NCBI RefSeq assembly: GCF_900112695.1
Contig: NZ_FOMT01000005.1
Coordinates: 619,809 to 683,808 of the forward strand
From: Paenibacillus catalpae
GTDB taxonomy: Bacteria > Bacillota > Bacilli > Paenibacillales > Paenibacillaceae
Length of the DNA stretch: 64,000 nt
Reading direction: 5' to 3'
Shown here: one piece after another, positions 34,985 to 43,519 of the stretch
How positions within the stretch are numbered: position 1 is the stretch's first letter
How the letters are laid out: each line of letters opens with the position of its first letter
The notes under the pieces: model-generated
What the model was told of the DNA's origin: nothing
Databases searched by the model: none
Seen by the model: the letters and a program-made list of their open reading frames with translations, nothing else
Made by a program: the position numbers and the translations under genes

Positions 34985-35962
34985 TTAACGCAGCGAAGCA
35001 ATATGCTGGGCAATCTTGTTGCCGTGAAAACGGCCGGTTTCAATGAAAATCTCATTGGCTTCATGCTTGGAGGCGACGACACCAGCCAGATAAAGGCCGG
35101 GTACGTTCGTCTCCATTGTTGTTTCATCAAAGTAAGGAAAGCCTTCTTCCTCGATCTTAACGCCGGAGTTCGTCAGGAATTCGCGGTCAGGATGGAAGCC
35201 CGTTAAAGCAAGCACAAAATCATTGGCGATCGTATGACGGCCTTCTGGATTTTCCACAATAACATGATGGCTGTTAATTTCAACAACACGGGATTCGAAT
35301 AACATACGAATAATGCCGGTATTGACTTTATTCTCGATGCTTGGTCTCACCCAAGGCTTGATGCTGCGCGAGTATCCTTCGCCGCGGTAAATGATCGTAA
35401 CCTTGGCTCCTACTCGTTCGAGCTCCAGTGCAGCATCGATTGCAGAATTGCTGCCGCCGATGATAGCAACTTCCATGCCGGTATACGGATGGGCTTCGCG
35501 GAAGAAATGCGTGACTTTATCCATCTGTTCGCCCGGGATTCCCAGGTAATTCGGATGATCGAAATACCCTGTTGCGACTATAACGTAACGAGACTCATAT
35601 TGCTTTTCAACGCCATAGCGGTCCGTGCTTGTTAGATGAAATACTCCATCTGATTGACGTTCAACCCGAAGAACAGTCTCATAGGCATTAATACGTAATT
35701 TGTTGCGAAGAGCGGCTGTCCGATAATAATTGATCGCTTCCAGGCGTGATGGTTTGTCATTAGGTGTCGTGAAGGGGATATCTCCGATTTCCAGTCTTTC
35801 CGGTGTACTGAAAAAATGCATATAAGTAGGATACATAGAGATGGAGTGCGCAATATTGCTCTTCTCTATAATGACGGGATGAAGTCCACTCCGTTCAAGT
35901 TCAATTGCAGCGGCAAGCCCGCAGGGTCCTGCTCCAATAATGATGGCTTGTTCTTTAATCAT
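34985..35962 (-). CDS. ypdA: YpdA-family bacillithiol disulfide reductase
   Basis: 325-residue FAD and NADPH flavoprotein proposed to reduce bacillithiol disulfide. It starts with IIIGAGPCGLAAAIEL where the conserved Cys of YpdA occurs in the FAD-binding motif, then HFFSTPERLEIGD, and the NADPH site AIIGGSNSAIDAALEL, and ends TGRFHGNKIAQHI. Length matches the Bacillus protein. TAGGAGGATTCAAAC lies ahead of the ATG. The 5' region has a large inverted repeat, listed separately. Confidence 0.9.
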   Translation of the reverse strand: MIKEQAIIIGAGPCGLAAAIELERSGLHPVIIEKSNIAHSISMYPTYMHFFSTPERLEIGDIPFTTPNDKPSRLEAINYYRTAALRNKLRINAYETVLRVERQSDGVFHLTSTDRYGVEKQYESRYVIVATGYFDHPNYLGIPGEQMDKVTHFFREAHPYTGMEVAIIGGSNSAIDAALELERVGAKVTIIYRGEGYSRSIKPWVRPSIENKVNTGIIRMLFESRVVEINSHHVIVENPEGRHTIANDFVLALTGFHPDREFLTNSGVKIEEEGFPYFDETTMETNVPGLYLAGVVASKHEANEIFIETGRFHGNKIAQHIASLR

Positions 35963-35979
35963 GTTTGAATCCTCCTAAA

Positions 35980-36028
35980 ATGAATAATCACAAACATAGC
36001 CTCGTTTGGGCTATGTTTGATTATTCAT
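35980..36028. repeat. Large inverted repeat ahead of ypdA
   Basis: ATGAATAATC then AAACATAGCC (35980-36001) is repeated in inverted form as GGCTATGTTT then GATTATTCAT (36009-36028). That makes a 20-bp stem with a two-base bulge and a seven-base loop. It lies in the ypdA 5' region and has no T-run. It could be a broad operator or an mRNA hairpin. Confidence 0.65.
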
Positions 36029-36097
36029 ACTTCGTAAGCATTAAACTTCATTTTACCGCTACCTGCGGATTTATTGCAAATTTGGCGAATGGCTATC

Positions 36098-36125
36098 TTG
36101 TACAGGGTATGTATTATTGTATAAT
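36098..36125 (+). promoter_or_regulatory. Candidate promoter for the 177-residue gene
   Basis: TTGTAC (36098-36103) and TATAAT (36120-36125) with a 16-bp spacer; a start near 36132 leaves about 28 bases before the ATG. Confidence 0.6.
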
Positions 36126-36160
36126 AATGTGGAACCGTGGTTAGAGAAGGAGGGGCAAAT

Positions 36161-36694
36161 ATGCGACGGCGATTTGTTATAGAAGCGGTTATGATAGCAA
36201 CGTATGGACATCTGCTTATTCCGAGCCGTCCGATTGATTATGTTGTGCCTTATTCATCCATACTTGAATTGTACGATATGAGAGACGGAGCCGAGCCGGT
36301 GATGGATGACCCGGAAGATGATGCGCATGTGAAGGGCAAAATTGGCGAGCTCATTACCTTTTTCGAGGATCCGCTTAACCGGAAAAAGATCGAGCGCTCC
36401 ATGCAGGTGCCTTGGCGTGAAAGTTCTCCGCTTATCTTAAACGACAGGATTCATTTCACGATTGTACATGCCGTTGATAATGCGCATTATGGCGAATATT
36501 TCGATCCGATTGAGACAGAGCTGCTTCTGACTAGCTCGAAGCTGCAAATTCCGCTTTTGTCCGATCAATTCGAGTTTCAAGATAAGCTGCTCGAAGCAAG
36601 AGTACCTGTTCAGGTATATGATATTGAAGATTTCGAGTTTGCAGTGGAAGAAGGCATATCCATAACGGACACGAGTCAATTCGGCGATTCCTGA
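36161..36694 (+). CDS. Uncharacterised 177-residue protein
   Basis: Soluble, acidic protein beginning MRRRFVIEAVMIATYG. Features are a PYSSILELYDMRD segment, an acidic PVMDDPEDDAHVKG stretch and a helix region KIGELITFFEDPLNRKKIE, then strands toward the C-terminus. I recognise no family with confidence. The ATG follows AGAAGGAGGGGCAAAT, a very strong ribosome site. It appears monocistronic between ypdA (divergent) and the leader of the ABC exporter. Confidence 0.72.
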   Translation: MRRRFVIEAVMIATYGHLLIPSRPIDYVVPYSSILELYDMRDGAEPVMDDPEDDAHVKGKIGELITFFEDPLNRKKIERSMQVPWRESSPLILNDRIHFTIVHAVDNAHYGEYFDPIETELLLTSSKLQIPLLSDQFEFQDKLLEARVPVQVYDIEDFEFAVEEGISITDTSQFGDS

Positions 36695-36724
36695 AAAATA
36701 ATAGCTTTTCGACAAAATCAGCTA

Positions 36725-36754
36725 TTGCACGAGTGAGAGTCCGTCTGTTACGAT
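36725..36754 (+). promoter_or_regulatory. Candidate promoter of the ABC exporter leader
   Basis: TTGCAC (36725-36730) and TACGAT (36749-36754) with an 18-bp spacer. Starting near 36761, the transcript would contain the 31-codon ORF and then the terminator. Confidence 0.4.
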
Positions 36755-36803
36755 ACGAACAGATTACACGAAATACAATTCCGAAGGGAAAGGGGTGTCC
36801 GGT

Positions 36804-36899
36804 ATGCGGAATCAACAACAGGCAATGATTGTTCTGGTTCGTTATTTCCATGCATGCCGTACAGGCCGCCTTCGCGATGCAACAGCATTAAGCGGATAA
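36804..36899 (+). CDS. Putative 31-residue leader peptide of the ABC exporter
   Basis: ORF beginning MRNQQQAMIVLVRYF, with GGGAAAGGGGTG upstream of the ATG. It ends in the loop of a hairpin GCATTAA/TTAATGC (36885-36914) and is followed 34 bp later by an intrinsic terminator, then by the two ABC half-transporters. This is the layout of BmrB, the attenuation leader of the BmrCD multidrug exporter in B. subtilis. No sequence similarity to BmrB is claimed. Confidence 0.5.
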   Translation: MRNQQQAMIVLVRYFHACRTGRLRDATALSG

Positions 36900-36932
36900 C
36901 TATCTGTTTAATGCCGTTCTCATCGTTACAAG

Positions 36933-36969
36933 GATCCCGAGCCTAATTGCGGCTCGGGGTCTTTTTTTG
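36933..36969 (+). terminator. Terminator or attenuator ahead of the ABC exporter
   Basis: GATCCCGAGCC pairs with GGCTCGGGGTC (one G-T pair) around TAATTGC-like loop bases, followed by seven T residues. It lies only 35 bp before the first exporter gene, so read-through must be conditional. Confidence 0.85.
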
Positions 36970-37003
36970 TTCTTTTCACGAGAGAGGGGAGGCATACAAA
37001 AGA

Positions 37004-38749
37004 GTGAGGGTATTATTACGGGTATTGGCGTACGTAAAACCAAGCGCAAAATGGGCGGCAGCGGCTATTGTTATCATGGTGTTCGCGACGATCTTCGACC
37101 TGGTAGCACCATGGATATTGCGCGAGATCTTTGACGAAGGAATCAGCAAAGGCAATGTATCGGTTATTCTATGGCTCACATTGCTCCTGATTGGTGTGCA
37201 AGCGTTAAAAAGTGCAGGAATGTTCCTGCAGGGTTACGCTCAGGAGCTTGTCGGGCAAAATGTCGTGTTCAAGTTGAGAGAGCAGATGTATGCCCAACTG
37301 CAGCGGTTGTCCTTCTCGTATTTTGACAAGGCGCAAACGGGGCAGCTGATGTCCCGTATGACAGGCGATATCGATGCGGTCAAGAACTTCGTCGGATTTG
37401 GCGCAATGGGTCTCCTAACCGGATTGTTGACCTTTGTTGGCACGATGATCTTCATGTTATGGATGCACTGGCAGGTTACCTTGATCAGTACCGTTACCAT
37501 TCCGCTCATCTTGCTTGTCTTATGGTGGTTCAGCAATAAAGTAGGTCCTGCCTGGTCCAGTATACGGGAGCAGACCGGGCGCTTGACGACTACCCTTCAG
37601 GAAAATATCGCAGGCATCCGCGTCGTGAAATCATTTGCGACCGAAGAGGTGGAGCAGCAAAAATTCGCCGAGCGGAACAAGCAGAATTTCGAAACGAATA
37701 TGGACCGCGCAAAGCTGGAAGCGAAAGCGTTTCCGCTGATGGGCTTGTTCGGCGGTCTGACCTTTGTCCTTATGATCTGGCTGGGAGCGGTATATGTCGC
37801 ACGAGGAGAAATGACGTTAGGTACGTTCATGGCGTTCCAATGGTACACGTGGGGAATTATTTGGCCGCTTAACATGCTGGGCTGGCAGATTAATATTATG
37901 CAGCAGGCGATTAAGGCCGCACCCCGCGTATTCGAAGTATTGGATACCCCTTGCGATATTGTTTCACCGGAATCGGGCGTTACTACGGATAACATGCGCG
38001 GGCAGGTTTCTTTCCGTCATGTAAGCTTCTATTTTAGTGATCAGGATCAGGTCAAGGATAATCCGATTCTAAGCGATATCTCCTTTGAGGTGAAGCAAGG
38101 TGAAGTGATCGCCGTACTTGGGGCTACCGGATCGGGCAAAAGCAGTCTGATTGCGCTTCTCTCCAGATTCTACGAGGTGACGGACGGCCAGGTGCTGATC
38201 GACGGCATCGACGTCCGGGAGTATGAGCTGGACGGTCTGCGCCGCAGTGTCGGCATTGTACCGCAGGAGACGTTCCTGTTCTCTGCCTCCATTCGCGACA
38301 ACATTGCTTACGGTTATCCCGATGCGACAATGGAGCAAATCGAGCACGCAGCCAAAAAAGCGCAAATCCATGATTTTATCATCACGATGCCTCATGACTA
38401 CGATACATTAATCGGTGAACGGGGAGTTGGACTCTCCGGCGGTCAAAGACAGAGGGTGGCGCTTGCAAGAGCGATTCTGATGAATCCGCCAATTCTCGTG
38501 TTGGACGAAGCAACAGCGAGCGTGGATACGGCAACGGAATCCGCCATTCACGAAGCGCTGCTTGAAGTCATGAAGGGCAGAACGACCTTTATTATTGCGC
38601 AGCGTCTGTCCTCGATTCAGCATGCCGACCGAATCCTTGTTCTGGAGCAAGGAAGCCTGATCGAGCAAGGTACACATAAGGAATTAAGCGAGCGGAACGG
38701 TTTCTTCCGTCAATTGTTTGAACGGCAGAAGCTTGCAGCAGGACGTTAA
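37004..38749 (+). CDS. Heterodimeric ABC exporter, first subunit (BmrC/YheI-like)
   Basis: 581-residue half transporter with six membrane helices (about 1-300) and an ATPase domain. It has Walker A GATGSGKSS, canonical signature LSGGQRQRVALAR and Walker B LVLDEATASVD, but the H-loop reads IIAQRLSSI, with glutamine replacing the switch histidine. Size fits YheI (BmrC) of B. subtilis. I take the GTG at 37004 after GGGGAGGCATAC, since the longer in-frame form would begin inside the terminator. It is paired with the next gene 18 bp downstream; substrates are probably hydrophobic drugs or lipids. Confidence 0.87.
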   Translation: MRVLLRVLAYVKPSAKWAAAAIVIMVFATIFDLVAPWILREIFDEGISKGNVSVILWLTLLLIGVQALKSAGMFLQGYAQELVGQNVVFKLREQMYAQLQRLSFSYFDKAQTGQLMSRMTGDIDAVKNFVGFGAMGLLTGLLTFVGTMIFMLWMHWQVTLISTVTIPLILLVLWWFSNKVGPAWSSIREQTGRLTTTLQENIAGIRVVKSFATEEVEQQKFAERNKQNFETNMDRAKLEAKAFPLMGLFGGLTFVLMIWLGAVYVARGEMTLGTFMAFQWYTWGIIWPLNMLGWQINIMQQAIKAAPRVFEVLDTPCDIVSPESGVTTDNMRGQVSFRHVSFYFSDQDQVKDNPILSDISFEVKQGEVIAVLGATGSGKSSLIALLSRFYEVTDGQVLIDGIDVREYELDGLRRSVGIVPQETFLFSASIRDNIAYGYPDATMEQIEHAAKKAQIHDFIITMPHDYDTLIGERGVGLSGGQRQRVALARAILMNPPILVLDEATASVDTATESAIHEALLEVMKGRTTFIIAQRLSSIQHADRILVLEQGSLIEQGTHKELSERNGFFRQLFERQKLAAGR

Positions 38750-38767
38750 GGGACAGGAGGGGAATAC

Positions 38768-40576
38768 ATGAGTCAAGTGGAATGGGATGACGACAGCGAG
38801 ATTGAAGAAAAACCGTTTAATCTCGTCTATATGAAGAGACTACTTGGTTATTTGAAGCCGTATCGAAAGACGCTTATCTTCATTATAGGCGTTGTTCTTA
38901 TCAATATGATTTTAAGCCTGGCAGAGCCCTTGCTGCTCGGGTACCTGATCGATGAAGGCATTACAAAAGGGGATTTTACAGCTATTCATCTATTTGGGAT
39001 TACCTTGCTTGGCATCAAACTGATTGGCTGGGCTTGCGGCTGGGCGCATACCAAATATATTAATTTTACGGGCCAGCGCATCCTCTATGATCTTCGCCAG
39101 CAGCTGTTTAATCATCTGCAGAAGCTGTCCTTCCGCTTCTTCGACGGACGTCCGGCGGGGAAGATTATGTCCCGCATTACGAATGATACGAATGCAATTG
39201 GCGAGCTCATAAATGGCGGCCTGATCACAACGGTGATGGAAGTCACGCATCTCGTCGGGATTGTGGCTATCCTGCTCTGGATGGATTGGAAGCTGGCACT
39301 GCTGTCCTTTATTATGATGCCGCTGCTTTATCTGATCGTGAACCGTCTGCGACCTCGCATTGAAGGGGCATGGACGCGTTCACGCAAGACGATGTCGGCG
39401 ATCAACGGCCATTTGAACGAAACGATTCAGGGCATCCGCGTCGTGCAAGCCTTCTCCCGTCAGCATAAGAACAGCGCACGCTTCGAGGGAATCAATTTCC
39501 GGAATAAACAGGCTTTTATGCGTGCGATTATGCTGGAATCAACCGTATATCCGCTTGTTGAGCTTGTAGGTATGATCGGAACTTGTATCGTAATCTGGTT
39601 CGGAGCCAAACAAGTCATGGATGGTGCGCTCACAATCGGTTTTGTCATGGCCTTCATCAATTACTTATGGCGTTTCTGGGGGCCTCTCAGCGCGTTGTCC
39701 AAAGTGTACAGCCAAGTGCTTTCGGCTATGGCTTCCGCAGAACGGATCTTTGAAATTTTGGATACCGACGCTGAAGTAACCGATGCTGCCGATGCCCGCC
39801 GTATGCCGGCGATTCGTGGCGAAGTGGCATTCGAGAACGTTTCGTTCCGCTATGAGGAATCCAAGCCGGATGTGCTTCATAACGTCAGCTTCAAGGTTCG
39901 TCCGGGGCAGCGTGTTGCACTTGTAGGACCCACCGGAGCGGGTAAAAGTACAATCGTCAACCTGCTGATGCGGTTCTATGATGCAACGGGCGGGAAGGTT
40001 ACGATCGATGGGCTGGATGTAAAAGAGGTTACGCTGGAGTCGCTCCGCAGACAGATGGGGATTGTGCTTCAGGATTCGTTTATTTTCTCGGGAACGATTG
40101 AGCAGAACTTGCGTTACGGTAATGATGGGGCAACAAGAGAGCAGATGGTGCAAGCGGCAGAAAGCGTCCGGCTGGACCGGGTAGTGGCTCCGATGAGCGA
40201 TGGCTACGAGACGGAGGTGGAGGAGCGCGGCTCCAAGCTGTCGGTTGGTCAGCGGCAATTGCTTGCTTTCGGCAGGGTGCTTCTGTCAGATCCCCGCGTT
40301 CTTATTCTGGATGAAGCGACTTCCAGTGTAGATACCGAGACGGAGCAGCATATTCAAGAGGCGCTGGAGACACTGCTGAACGGCAGAACGGCCTTTATCA
40401 TTGCGCACCGTCTGTCGACGGTACGCGATGCGGATCTTATCCTTGTGGTCCAGGATGGACGAATAGCGGAGCAAGGCTCGCATAATGAATTAATGAAGCA
40501 TGGCGGGCTCTATGCGAAGCTTGTGAATACGCAGCTTAACATGCAAGAAGCTGTACTGTCGCAAGTGCAGGCTTAA
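38768..40576 (+). CDS. Heterodimeric ABC exporter, second subunit (BmrD/YheH-like)
   Basis: 602-residue half transporter: a charged N-terminal arm (EWDDDSEIEEKPF), six helices, then Walker A GPTGAGKST, a non-canonical signature KLSVGQRQ, Walker B LILDEATSSVD and a normal H-loop IIAHRLSTV. Together with the first subunit this gives one intact composite site (its own Walker A/B/H with the partner LSGGQ) and one impaired site, the hallmark of heterodimeric exporters. ATG after GGACAGGAGGGGAATAC. Its end overlaps the end of the convergent recombinase gene. Confidence 0.88.
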   Translation: MSQVEWDDDSEIEEKPFNLVYMKRLLGYLKPYRKTLIFIIGVVLINMILSLAEPLLLGYLIDEGITKGDFTAIHLFGITLLGIKLIGWACGWAHTKYINFTGQRILYDLRQQLFNHLQKLSFRFFDGRPAGKIMSRITNDTNAIGELINGGLITTVMEVTHLVGIVAILLWMDWKLALLSFIMMPLLYLIVNRLRPRIEGAWTRSRKTMSAINGHLNETIQGIRVVQAFSRQHKNSARFEGINFRNKQAFMRAIMLESTVYPLVELVGMIGTCIVIWFGAKQVMDGALTIGFVMAFINYLWRFWGPLSALSKVYSQVLSAMASAERIFEILDTDAEVTDAADARRMPAIRGEVAFENVSFRYEESKPDVLHNVSFKVRPGQRVALVGPTGAGKSTIVNLLMRFYDATGGKVTIDGLDVKEVTLESLRRQMGIVLQDSFIFSGTIEQNLRYGNDGATREQMVQAAESVRLDRVVAPMSDGYETEVEERGSKLSVGQRQLLAFGRVLLSDPRVLILDEATSSVDTETEQHIQEALETLLNGRTAFIIAHRLSTVRDADLILVVQDGRIAEQGSHNELMKHGGLYAKLVNTQLNMQEAVLSQVQA

Positions 40577-41670
40577 TTCGCTGCCTCACTAGCCTGTTTG
40601 ATGCGGTCAATCGCTTCAGCCATTGTTTTATCCGTAAGGTGGGCGTAGATTTGGGTCGTCTCTGGAGAGGCGTGCCCAAGCTGCTCCTGTGTCATATAAA
40701 TATCGTTGCGCAAGTAATAATCGGTTGCGAACGAATGGCGAAGCTTATGTACGCTTAAGTAAGGCTTGCCGAATCGCTTTGCGTATTTAATAACCATTTC
40801 CTGAATGGCGCGTTTGGTCATTCGAGAGCCTTCTTTTTTGCCGTTAGCAATGGCAAGAAAGAGGGCTTTTTCGCGTTTTGGCGCTTTATAATGACTGTCT
40901 CTCAACTGAAGATAAGCGGTCAAATCCTCGACAGCTTCCTGGCGGAAGTAGACCGGGGTTTTAAAGGTGTCGTCGTTCTTACCTTTACGGTAAACGTAGG
41001 CGAGCTTCTTTTTCACATCAATGTCTTCTGCGTTTAGGTTCACGACTTCCGATACACGAAGACCGGAGTGCAGAATCAGACTGATGATGCAGCTGTCCCT
41101 GGTCTGATTGAGCTTATAGGAATATAGAGCCTGTTTATTAGAAGCAACATCCTTCTCGTAGTCCGCATGAATGTACGCCAGAAATTCGGAAATCTCCTCT
41201 TCTTGGAGCAGCTTGCCTTCCAGCTTGGCCGCCGTGTCTTTTGGCTTATGCGTCCGCTTGATCGAGACCTTAGCCATGACGTTCCGCTTCAATAGCGGGT
41301 AGAACTCTTCATCCTCGGCGATCTGACTCAAATAATGAAAAAGCGAACGAAGAGACGACAGCTTGCGAGTTATGGTTGTTCTTGTATTGCTGTGGTTCGG
41401 ATTGGTCGCCAGGAACATCCGGAAGCTGTCGATGCTGTCCATATGCAGCCGTTCCAGCTCAATCAGCTGGACATCCTTTACCTTCTCCGCACTAGACAGC
41501 CCTTCTGCAATAAGCCATCCCATGAACGTCTCGTAATCTCTTACATACTCCAGCAATGAAGAGGGAGACAGGTCCGGAAGCTTATAGTTAATAAATTTCT
41601 CCACATACCAGGGCATCATCGGCACACGCCGGTCGAGCTCCTGCCGATCCTTAATTTTGATCACATTCAA
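40573..41670 (-). CDS. Tyrosine recombinase, XerS-like
   Basis: 365-residue site-specific recombinase. The N-terminal core-binding domain includes MPWYVEKFINYKL, typical of XerS-type proteins, and the catalytic domain has the first Arg in HSGLRVSEVV, HKLRHSFATDYY and LGHASPETTQIY with the nucleophilic Tyr. Length fits XerS (about 355-365) rather than XerC or XerD (about 300). Surroundings show no phage or transposon genes, so chromosome-dimer resolution or a related housekeeping role is likelier than mobility. The start ATG has an AGGTGAACAGC site ahead. Confidence 0.85.
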   Translation of the reverse strand: MNVIKIKDRQELDRRVPMMPWYVEKFINYKLPDLSPSSLLEYVRDYETFMGWLIAEGLSSAEKVKDVQLIELERLHMDSIDSFRMFLATNPNHSNTRTTITRKLSSLRSLFHYLSQIAEDEEFYPLLKRNVMAKVSIKRTHKPKDTAAKLEGKLLQEEEISEFLAYIHADYEKDVASNKQALYSYKLNQTRDSCIISLILHSGLRVSEVVNLNAEDIDVKKKLAYVYRKGKNDDTFKTPVYFRQEAVEDLTAYLQLRDSHYKAPKREKALFLAIANGKKEGSRMTKRAIQEMVIKYAKRFGKPYLSVHKLRHSFATDYYLRNDIYMTQEQLGHASPETTQIYAHLTDKTMAEAIDRIKQASEAAN

Positions 41671-41906
41671 TGCTGTTCACCTCACTTTATATCTTTCTAT
41701 ATTGTACCAATTCCAGTGATGGTGAACAATCAGAAGGATTGTTGCGGGAGGAAAAAGTTAGCTTAGCAAATAAATGTAAATCATGTATTTGGGTTACTAT
41801 TCGATAATTTCTATGTTAAACTCGTTTGAAACCAGCCGTTACACAATAAAATTAATCCAATTAATGATTTTATACAATTATTAATAAAATGAGAGGAGTA
41901 TTAAAC

Positions 41907-42569
41907 TTGATTAATAATCAAATTTATAAATATAGTATTTCCATTATTCTAGCATTTATGATGACGGTAGCCATGCCGCTTCAAGCCGCAAACGCAGTAG
42001 CGCCAGCTACATTGAGCTATGGCAGCCAAGGACCGGATGTTCCGGATCTGCAGTTCCGTCTCAAGACGATGGGATATTTTGATAATACGGCAATTACAAC
42101 GTTTTATGGCAAAATGACGGAAGATGCCGTTCGCAAGTTCCAAGCTGACTATGGCTTGAAGGAAGATGGAGTAACGGGCAAAAAAACGTGGACGGAGCTG
42201 AAGAAAGCTTCTGTTAACCAGGAGGAGCTTGATCTTCTGGCACGTATTATATACGCGGAAGCACGCGGAGAATCTTACAAGGGCCAGGTTGCGGTAGCAG
42301 CAGTTGTGCTGAACCGTCTTGCCTCCGACCAATTCCCGAAAACCTTAAAAGGCGTTATTGAGCAGTCAGGAGCCTTCACGGCGGTAGATGACGGCCAATA
42401 TTATTTGAAGCCAAATGCAACAGCGTACAAAGCTGCGCTTGAAGCGCTGGAAGGCAATGATCCAACGCAAGGGGCATTGTATTATTTTAATCCGAAGACG
42501 GCAACCTCGCAGTGGATTTGGTCCCGCAAGCAAATCGTTCAAATCGGCAATCACATCTTTGCTGAGTAA
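41907..42569 (+). CDS. SleB-like cell-wall hydrolase
   Basis: 220-residue exported protein. The signal peptide (about 1-31, ending QAANAVA) is followed by a peptidoglycan-binding domain (LSYGSQGPDVPDLQFRLKTMGYF..YGLKEDGVTGKKTW) and a C-terminal Hydrolase_2 domain (LLARIIYAEARGESYKGQVAVAAVVLNR). The two-domain layout matches SleB, the spore cortex-lytic transglycosylase; the glutamate in YAEARGE is the expected catalytic residue. TTG start with GAGAGGAG eight bases ahead; the in-frame ATG at 41889 overlaps that site. A YpeB partner is not adjacent. Confidence 0.87.
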   Translation: MINNQIYKYSISIILAFMMTVAMPLQAANAVAPATLSYGSQGPDVPDLQFRLKTMGYFDNTAITTFYGKMTEDAVRKFQADYGLKEDGVTGKKTWTELKKASVNQEELDLLARIIYAEARGESYKGQVAVAAVVLNRLASDQFPKTLKGVIEQSGAFTAVDDGQYYLKPNATAYKAALEALEGNDPTQGALYYFNPKTATSQWIWSRKQIVQIGNHIFAE

Positions 42570-42635
42570 GCAAAGCAATTAGGGCTGCGTACAAAGTTTG
42601 CCCGATATCGGCATGGTTTATTAAATAAGAATGAC

Positions 42636-42678
42636 AAGGCACATTCCCGCTAAGATATAGCGGCGATGTGCCTTTATT
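42636..42678 (+). terminator. Terminator after sleB-like gene
   Basis: AAGGCACAT pairs with ATGTGCCTT, with an inner CGCTA/TAGCG helix, followed by a short T-rich tail. Confidence 0.7.
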
Positions 42679-42812
42679 AATTCTTTGGAATGAAAAGCGC
42701 CCTCCTGCCAAAGGGCGGCGAAACCGTTTCACCTTGTTCCCTAACATACATAGCTTTGTTATACTAAAAATTAAATCAATTGTACAAATACTAATCAAAT
42801 AAAGGTGATCTC

Positions 42813-43487
42813 ATGGAATCGAAACGTATTGCAGCAGAACAAGCCGTCGAACTTGTAAAAGAAGGCATGAAAGTAGGGCTTGGAACCGGTTCGACCGCGT
42901 ATTGGGCGATTCAAGCCATTGGCAGGCGTGTAAAGGAAGAAGGACTAAACATTCAGGCAGTTGCTACATCTGTGCAATCCGAGCAGCTTGCGAAGGAATT
43001 AGGCATTCCGATGATGTCTTTCGCGGATGTAGACGTGCTGGATCTGACCATTGACGGAGCGGATGAAGTTGATTCCGGGCTGCATCTGATCAAAGGCGGC
43101 GGCGGCGCGCTGCTCCGCGAGAAGATAGTTGCGGCAGCCAGCAAGCAGTTGATCATTATTGTGGACGAGAGCAAAGTTGTAAATCAATTGGGCAAGTTCC
43201 CGCTGCCGGTTGAGATTGTCCCGTTTGCTTTCGAGCTGACGGTTAAAAAGTTGCGGAACCTCGGCTGTGAGCCTAAGCTGCGCAAGAATGGCGAAGAGCT
43301 GTTTGTCACCGATAATGGCAATTATATTGCGGATTGTGAGTTTGCTGCCATCGCAGACCCGGCAGCCTTGCATGATGAGCTGAACGGGATTCCTGGCGTT
43401 GTGGATAACGGATTATTTATTCATATGGCTAATCTCGTTATTGTTGGTTCCGCCGACGGGTCCATTCGGAGCATCTCCAAGGAATAA
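42813..43487 (+). CDS. rpiA: Ribose-5-phosphate isomerase A
   Basis: 224-residue enzyme interconverting ribose 5-phosphate and ribulose 5-phosphate in the pentose phosphate pathway, connected to zwf, tkt and the transaldolase at 56-61 kb. It has the phosphate loop GLGTGSTAYWAI, the catalytic DLTIDGADEVD and LIKGGGGALLREKI, and the DESKVVNQLG segment. Length is normal. AATAAAGGTGATCTC precedes the ATG. Confidence 0.95.
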   Translation: MESKRIAAEQAVELVKEGMKVGLGTGSTAYWAIQAIGRRVKEEGLNIQAVATSVQSEQLAKELGIPMMSFADVDVLDLTIDGADEVDSGLHLIKGGGGALLREKIVAAASKQLIIIVDESKVVNQLGKFPLPVEIVPFAFELTVKKLRNLGCEPKLRKNGEELFVTDNGNYIADCEFAAIADPAALHDELNGIPGVVDNGLFIHMANLVIVGSADGSIRSISKE

Positions 43488-43519
43488 GCCCGCCATACCA
43501 GCAGGAAGGGTGGAGAAGC

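Noticed and set aside
36695..36800. Additional coding sequence between the 177-residue gene and the ABC leader
   Set aside because: Stops in all frames on the plus strand and no ribosome site; only the candidate promoter is supported.
41671..41906. dif-type recombination site next to the XerS-like gene
   Set aside because: The spacer has AT-rich short repeats (AAAATTAAT..ATTAAT) but nothing matching a known dif consensus well enough to report.
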